From Streptomyces pactum (lineage in GTDB: Bacteria; Actinomycetota; Actinomycetes; Streptomycetales; Streptomycetaceae): a DNA stretch of 64,000 nt. A program made the position numbers and the translations under genes. Under the pieces are notes generated by a model. The model made no database searches. It was not told the DNA's origin and saw only the letters and a list, made by a program, of their open reading frames with translations. Below, piece after piece: positions 59,857 to 64,000 of the stretch (position 1 is the first letter of the stretch; every line of letters begins with the position of its first letter). The stretch covers positions 2,914,001 to 2,978,000 of the forward strand of contig NZ_JACYXC010000001.1 in assembly GCF_016031615.1 (NCBI RefSeq), read 5' to 3'.

Positions 59857-60263
59857 TCATCTGCGATACCGGCCCGATCGTCGCTGCGTTCAACGCAAAG
59901 GACGACAGGCACGCCGACTGCCTGGCCCTGCTGGAGACTCATCCGGGTCCGCTGCTGATACCCGCACCGATCCTGGCAGAAGTCTGTTACCTGCTGGGGA
60001 CACGGGCTGGCCCTCGGGCGGAGGCCATCTTTCTCCGCGCCGTCGCCTCCGGTGAGCTGCGGTTGGTTCCTCTTACTTCGGAAGACCTGTCGCGGATGGC
60101 GGAGCTGGTCGAGCAGTACGCAGACCTTCCGCTGGGAGCGGCGGACGCCTCCGTGGTCGCTGTCGCGGAAAGGCTCGGAGCGATCGACGTCGCCACGATC
60201 GACCTTCGGCACTTCCACGTCGTCCGTCCGAAGCACGCTCAGGCGCTGACGCTGCTGCCCTGA
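59853..60263 (+). CDS. PIN-domain toxin (VapC-type ribonuclease)
   Basis: A 136-residue PIN-domain protein with the four expected acidic residues: Asp5 (MIICDTGPIVAAF), Glu43 (ILAEVCYLL), Asp98 (LGAADASVVAVAERLG) and Asp117 (VATIDLRHF). These coordinate Mg/Mn for RNA cleavage, so the toxin should be active. Known VapC toxins cut initiator tRNA or 23S rRNA; the target here is unknown. The GTG start overlaps the antitoxin stop. Confidence 0.9.
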   Translation: MIICDTGPIVAAFNAKDDRHADCLALLETHPGPLLIPAPILAEVCYLLGTRAGPRAEAIFLRAVASGELRLVPLTSEDLSRMAELVEQYADLPLGAADASVVAVAERLGAIDVATIDLRHFHVVRPKHAQALTLLP

Positions 60264-60359
60264 TGAGGCCCGGCCGACGCGGCGGGCGAACTCCTCAGGG
60301 GGCCGCCGGCCGCGGGGTCGGCTCGCTCCACGACACCCTCCGGTCGGCGGGGTGGTGCC

Positions 60360-60365
60360 TATTCT
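60360..60365 (+). promoter_or_regulatory. TATTCT -10 box for leaderless GNAT gene
   Basis: The hexamer ends seven bases before the ATG at 60373, the distance expected when transcription starts at the first base of the gene. No SD precedes the ATG, which supports a leaderless mRNA. No -35 box is clear. Confidence 0.4.
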
Positions 60366-60372
60366 GGCCCGC

Positions 60373-60933
60373 ATGGACGTTCCCACCGTGACCGTGGCCG
60401 CCGGGGTGCGGCTGCGCCCGCTCGTCCCGGAGGACGCCGGGGCCCTGTGCGACGCCTACGTACGGAACCGGGAGCACCTGCGGCGCTGGGAGCCGGTCCG
60501 GGCCGCCCGCTTCCACACCCCCGAGGGCCAGGCCGACCGCATCCGCGACCAGCTCGCGCAGCAGGCCGAGGGCCGGCTGGCGGCGTGGGTGCTGGACGAC
60601 GGCGAGCGGATCGTCGGCACCGCCACCCTGAACAGCATCGTCCTGGGCCCCCTGCGCAGCGCCTCCCTCGGCTACTGGATCGACGGCGGCCTCACCGGCC
60701 GGGGGCTGGCCACCGCCGCCACGCTGGCGGTCCTCGGCATCGCCGACGAGCGGCTCGGCCTGCACCGGGTGGAGGCGAGCACGCACGTGGCGAACACCGC
60801 GTCGCAGCGGGTCCTGGCCAAGTGCGGCTTCGAGCGGATCGGGCTCGCGCCCCGCTACCTCCACATCAACGGGGAGTGGGCCGACCACATCCTCTTCCAG
60901 CACATCCTGAACGACCGCCGCCCGCCCGGATAG
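60373..60933 (+). CDS. GNAT N-acetyltransferase (RimJ/RimL-like)
   Basis: A 186-residue acetyltransferase: LRPLVPEDAGALCDAYVRNR at the start, EIVGTATLN-type strand (RIVGTATLNSIV), acetyl-CoA loop YWIDGGLTGRGLATAA and HVANTASQRVLAKCGFERIG. It looks like the ribosomal-protein-Ser/Ala acetyltransferase type, but substrates vary widely. It is probably leaderless from ATG 60373; an in-frame GTG at 60352 is the alternative. It converges on the next gene with 13 bases between stops. Confidence 0.88.
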   Translation: MDVPTVTVAAGVRLRPLVPEDAGALCDAYVRNREHLRRWEPVRAARFHTPEGQADRIRDQLAQQAEGRLAAWVLDDGERIVGTATLNSIVLGPLRSASLGYWIDGGLTGRGLATAATLAVLGIADERLGLHRVEASTHVANTASQRVLAKCGFERIGLAPRYLHINGEWADHILFQHILNDRRPPG

Positions 60934-60946
60934 GCCGGCGGGCCCC

Positions 60947-61630
60947 TCAGGCGGCGCCGTCGGTGGCACGCGGGCGCGGCGGGGCCCCGGCCGCGGTGTC
61001 CCAGGCGCGCCGCTCGGCGTGGTGAAGCCAGTTCAGGTACCACCGCGCGAACGGCACCGGCCCGGTCCCGCCCGGCAGCCGGAGCGGCACCACCCCCTCG
61101 CCGACCGCCCGGACGTCCTCCCAGACCGTGCCGAGGTGGGGGCCGTTGATCACGAGCAGGTTGTAGTACGCGCAGCCCCGCTCGCCGATGCAGAGGGTGC
61201 CGTCGGTGAGGGCGTCGTGCAGCTCGTCGGCGCGGGCGTCCCAGAGCTGGTACGCGGCGAGGAAGGCGGCCTCGTCGGCGTAGTCGTCCCGCTCCGGCTC
61301 GCCGCTCTCCAGCTCGGCCGTCAGCTCGGGCCGGAACGGGGGCTCGGGCGAGGGCGGGGTGTCCGGGCCGGGCGGTCGCAGCGGGAAGAGCCCGTAGTCC
61401 GGCCCCGCGCCGCCGGCCCCCACCTCCAGCAGGAAGCTCCGGTACTCCGCGGGCAGCTCGACGGCGAGCGACCGCTCCACCGCCCGCACCTCCGCCTCGG
61501 TGAGGACCGGCAGCAGCTCGAAGCCGTGGCCGCCGCCGCGAGGCGACTCGGCGCCGAACACCTCCGTCCGGCCCGGCGCCTCCCGCAGCGCCAGCACCCG
61601 CTCGCGGACGCCCGTCCAGATGCCGTCCAT
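60947..61630 (-). CDS. SMI1/KNR4-like protein
   Basis: A 227-residue SUKH-type protein with the pattern VLTEAEVRAVERSLAVELPA then EYRSFLLEVGAGGAGPDYGL, late CAYYNLLVINGPHLGTVWED. SMI1/KNR4 (SUKH) proteins are often immunity proteins of contact-dependent toxins, but many stand alone, as here. The ATG has GGGGGAGG four bases upstream. No toxin gene is visible next to it in this window. Confidence 0.85.
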   Translation of the reverse strand: MDGIWTGVRERVLALREAPGRTEVFGAESPRGGGHGFELLPVLTEAEVRAVERSLAVELPAEYRSFLLEVGAGGAGPDYGLFPLRPPGPDTPPSPEPPFRPELTAELESGEPERDDYADEAAFLAAYQLWDARADELHDALTDGTLCIGERGCAYYNLLVINGPHLGTVWEDVRAVGEGVVPLRLPGGTGPVPFARWYLNWLHHAERRAWDTAAGAPPRPRATDGAA

Positions 61631-61745
61631 GAGTCCTCCCCCGGTGATCACGTCCGGGGGTGAACGGTACGCGGCGGTGGCGAGGGCGGGGCGCGGGGAC
61701 GGCGGTTCCCGCTCCGGGTCGCAGCTCGGCGGCCCGGCAGGCGGG

Positions 61746-63734
61746 TCAGTCCTCGTCGGCAGCCCTCTGCGAGAGCGCATGGGCGAGATTGCCGCGGACC
61801 GTTGCTGTCAGCGGGTGGCCCTCGCCGAGCACCCGGACGCAGTCGGTGAGCGTCTGCTCGTACAGCGGGACGGCCCGCTCCAGATCCCCCACCGACTCGT
61901 AGGCGTGGGCGAGGTTGTTCCGGGAGGTCAGGGTGTCGGGGTGGTCCTCACCCAACACTCGCACACGGTCGGCGAGGGTCTGCTCGAACAGCGGGACCGC
62001 CCGCCCCAGATCACCCACCGCCCCGTAGCCGTAGGCGAGGTTGTTCCGGGAGGTCAGGGTGCTGGGGTGGTCCTCACCCAACACTCGCACACGGTCGGCG
62101 AGGGTCTGCTCGAACAGCGGGACCGCCCGCCCCAGATCACCCACCGCCCCGTAGGCGCGGGCGAGGTTGTTCCGGGAGGTCAGGGTGTCTGGGTGGTCCT
62201 CACCTTGCGCTCGCACATTCCAGGCGAGTGCGCGTTGGAGGTGGTCGATGGCGCGGGTGAGTTGGCCCTGGTCGGTGAGGAAGGTCCCGGCGCGGTGGAG
62301 AAGAGCTGCCGTCGCCTCGGTGTCGGCGTCACCGGGGGCGCGGTCGGCCAGGGCATCGATGTGGGGGAGCAGGGTGAGCCAGCGGTCCCAGTCGGCAGGG
62401 TCGTACACGGTGCCGGGGAGGGCGCTGTCCAGGTGGGTGGTGGCGCGGTGGCGGGCCCGGTCGATGGTGTCGGGGGTGCGGTGGGGGTCGTCGGGGTCCG
62501 GGGTGCGGGCGAGGGCTTGGACGAGCCGGTGAACGGACAGGGTGCCGGTCGCGGGGTCAGGGGTGACCATGCTGTAGGCGGCGAGGAGGCCGAGCGCGGC
62601 GTTCACCTCGGGGCAGCCGGTGACATCTCCCAGGAGTTCGGTGGGGATGTGGTCGGGGGCGTACCAGGCCAGGGTGCGCAGCAGGTCGGCGGCGTGGGGC
62701 TGGTCGGCTTGGATCCGGTCCAGGGTGGTGCGCCAGATTCGGGCGATGGTGCGCTCGGGTGTGGTGCCCACGGCGCCTTGGCCGTACATCGTGGCGGGGG
62801 CGTGGGTGAGGAGGTCCAGGTAGGTGCGGGGTGTGGTGAGGGGGTTCTGCGCCAGGTAGGCGCCCGCCTGTTCGACGGCCAGGGGGAGGTGGCCGAGTTC
62901 GGCGCACAGCTCGGCGGCGCCGTCCATGTCCCGCCCCGGGGCGGGGCCGGTGGCCAGGCGGGTGAGCAGGTGCAGTGCTTCGGTCTGGTCGAGTACGTCC
63001 AGGCGGACCACGGTGGTGAGGTGGTGCCAGGTGGTGGCGAGTCTGCTGGTGATCAGGAACCGTCCGCCGGGTGCCCGGGCGAGCAGGGGGGCGATATCGG
63101 CGGGGTCGTTGACGTTGTCCAGGATCAGCAGCCAGCCGGTGTGGGTGGCCAGCCACTGGACGGCGCGGTCGGCCAGTTCCTCGGAGGGCAGCAGCGTAGC
63201 GAGGGCCGGTTGCAGCGCGGAGGCCAGCGCTGCCAGTCCTTCCTGGATGCCGGCGGGGCTGTCGGCGTTGATCCAGCGGACGGGGGAGCAGCCGTGGGGG
63301 CGGGTGGCGGCCCAGTGTGCGGCCAGGGTGCTCTTGCCGACCCCGCCCAGCCCGTGGACGGCCTGCACCAGGACCCCGCCCGTGGACATCATGGCGGCGT
63401 CGAGCCGTCGCAGGGCGTCGTCGCGGCCGACGAACAGGGCGGGGCGCAGCGGCAGGTTGTCCATCCCCGCACGCGCCGCCACCCGCGCCAGGGGCCGGAA
63501 GGCCTCCGCCGGGAGGGAGACGGCGGTGGCGTGGTCACCGGTCTGCACCGTCCCGTAGTTGTCCCGCCCGATGGCGGCCGAATGCCTCCCGGACGCCGCC
63601 ACCCGCGGGGCGGCCCCGGCAGGCTCGGACGGCGGGGTGGTCTCCTCGGGCCCGGTCGGCGGGGTGGTCGCGTCGGGCGCGGCCGGTGGCGTCTTCCGGC
63701 CGCGGGCCAGCCGGGACAGGAAGGGCCGCCTCAC
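61746..63734 (-). CDS. NLR-like NB-ARC ATPase with TPR repeats
   Basis: A 662-residue STAND-type protein: a disordered Pro/Thr-rich N-terminus with one copy of a short motif (SGRHSAAIGRDNYGTVQTGD, 48-67), an NB-ARC ATPase (Walker A GLGGVGKSTLA at 128-138, Walker B WLLILDN at about 201-207, RFLITSR sensor, a GLPL-like LGHLPLA), then 42-residue TPRs of the tandem type (HPDTLTSRNNLA...GDLGRAVPLFEQTL). Bacterial NLRs are signalling or anti-phage switches; no effector domain is seen here, so it may be supplied by the coupled upstream gene. The GTG start overlaps that gene's stop (GTGA). Confidence 0.9.
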   Translation of the reverse strand: MRRPFLSRLARGRKTPPAAPDATTPPTGPEETTPPSEPAGAAPRVAASGRHSAAIGRDNYGTVQTGDHATAVSLPAEAFRPLARVAARAGMDNLPLRPALFVGRDDALRRLDAAMMSTGGVLVQAVHGLGGVGKSTLAAHWAATRPHGCSPVRWINADSPAGIQEGLAALASALQPALATLLPSEELADRAVQWLATHTGWLLILDNVNDPADIAPLLARAPGGRFLITSRLATTWHHLTTVVRLDVLDQTEALHLLTRLATGPAPGRDMDGAAELCAELGHLPLAVEQAGAYLAQNPLTTPRTYLDLLTHAPATMYGQGAVGTTPERTIARIWRTTLDRIQADQPHAADLLRTLAWYAPDHIPTELLGDVTGCPEVNAALGLLAAYSMVTPDPATGTLSVHRLVQALARTPDPDDPHRTPDTIDRARHRATTHLDSALPGTVYDPADWDRWLTLLPHIDALADRAPGDADTEATAALLHRAGTFLTDQGQLTRAIDHLQRALAWNVRAQGEDHPDTLTSRNNLARAYGAVGDLGRAVPLFEQTLADRVRVLGEDHPSTLTSRNNLAYGYGAVGDLGRAVPLFEQTLADRVRVLGEDHPDTLTSRNNLAHAYESVGDLERAVPLYEQTLTDCVRVLGEGHPLTATVRGNLAHALSQRAADED
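61827..62204. repeat. Three 126-bp tandem repeats encoding TPR units
   Basis: Units 61827-61952, 61953-62078 and 62079-62204 each encode 42 residues. Units two and three are nearly identical at the DNA level over more than 80 consecutive bases, which implies recent duplication. Repeat number may vary between strains. Confidence 0.88.
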
Positions 63735-64000
63735 CGGCCCTGGCCCTCGCTCTGGTCGCCCGTGGACACGGTTCCGGAGTTGTCCCCGCCGATGGCGACG
63801 GACCGCTCACCGGACGCCGACACGGTGCTCGGCGGCGGGGCCGGAGCGGGCGCCGGCGGGGCGGCCGGCGGCTGGGCCGGAGGCCCGGCGGGCGGCGTCC
63901 TGGGGGCGTTGTCGCCGGTGGAGATGGTGCCGGAGTTGCTGCCGCCGATCGCGACCGAACGCGGGCCCGACGCGTGGGCCGACCCGTCGGCGGGCGTCGG
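63731..64000 (-). CDS. C-terminal part of the gene upstream of the NLR (cut by window edge)
   Basis: The last 89 residues of a protein whose start lies beyond the window. The visible part is Pro/Ala-rich and contains two copies of the motif that is also in the NB-ARC protein: GPRSVAIGGSNSGTISTGD and GERSVAIGGDNSGTVSTGD, spaced by a Pro-rich linker. The stop overlaps the NB-ARC start by four bases, so the two are made from one message. The N-terminal domain cannot be seen. Confidence 0.75.
   Translation of the reverse strand, partial: PTPADGSAHASGPRSVAIGGSNSGTISTGDNAPRTPPAGPPAQPPAAPPAPAPAPPPSTVSASGERSVAIGGDNSGTVSTGDQSEGQGR

Noticed and set aside
60947..61630. Immunity gene of a contact-dependent toxin system
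   Set aside because: An SMI1/KNR4 fold alone is not enough; no toxin gene is nearby.

Overview
The window is chromosomal DNA of a high-GC actinomycete, almost certainly Streptomyces or a close relative in the Streptomycetaceae. The evidence is the very high GC content and third-position GC, the proteins themselves, and the gene order. The order is a long ribosomal protein block (S10, spc and alpha operons), then truA, rplM-rpsI, glmM, coaA, glmS-acpS, an nnr gene, alr, and the t6A genes tsaE, tsaB, rimI and tsaD. This is core Streptomyces synteny, interrupted by small accessory islands.

Layout from left to right. 0-2.6 kb (minus): tsaB-rimI-tsaD, overlapping genes for tRNA t6A and ribosomal protein acetylation. 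2.6-5 kb: repeat-rich spacers, a membrane-anchored protein and a small conserved gene with a palindromic operator. 5-8.3 kb (minus): alr, an alpha/beta hydrolase and tsaE. 9.1-11.6 kb (plus): a methyltransferase and the bifunctional NAD(P)H-hydrate repair enzyme. 11.8-14.3 kb: a GntR-TetR fusion regulator divergent from an FAD monooxygenase, with two operator copies between them. 14.3-16.5 kb: a DUF397/XRE pair divergent from three overlapping small genes. 17.5-26 kb: a winged-helix regulator, acpS-glmS, an LppX-like lipoprotein, coaA, a DUF389 membrane protein and glmM. 26-27.2 kb: rplM-rpsI. 27.7-32 kb: an ABC-F ATPase, a proline-rich membrane protein and a secreted lipase-like hydrolase.

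32.2-35.9 kb (minus) is the most unusual part. It is a tightly coupled five-gene unit: a 61-residue peptide with an acidic leader-like half and a Leu-rich tail, a 266-residue protein of unknown function, a 55-residue Thr/Gly-rich mini-gene, a DUF6895-type helical protein, and a beta-lactamase-fold serine hydrolase. It looks like a small peptide-associated system and may be undescribed. 36.4-39.8 kb holds a lipoprotein and a large GT4 glycosyltransferase.

40.3-58.8 kb (minus) runs truA, rplQ, rpoA, rpsD, rpsK, rpsM, rpmJ, infA, map, adk, secY and the complete spc and S10 operons. The operon is punctuated by strong intercistronic hairpins and internal promoter candidates. rpsD lies inside the alpha operon and encodes the zinc-binding (four-Cys) form of S4. 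In S. coelicolor, as I recall it, rpsD lies elsewhere on the chromosome.

58.8-64 kb is an accessory edge. It holds a VapBC-type toxin-antitoxin pair, a GNAT acetyltransferase, an SMI1/KNR4-like protein, and an NLR-like NB-ARC/TPR ATPase translationally coupled to an upstream gene cut by the window edge. Both of the last two carry copies of the same short Gly/Ser/Thr motif. No tRNA, rRNA, CRISPR array, transposase or integrase gene was seen.
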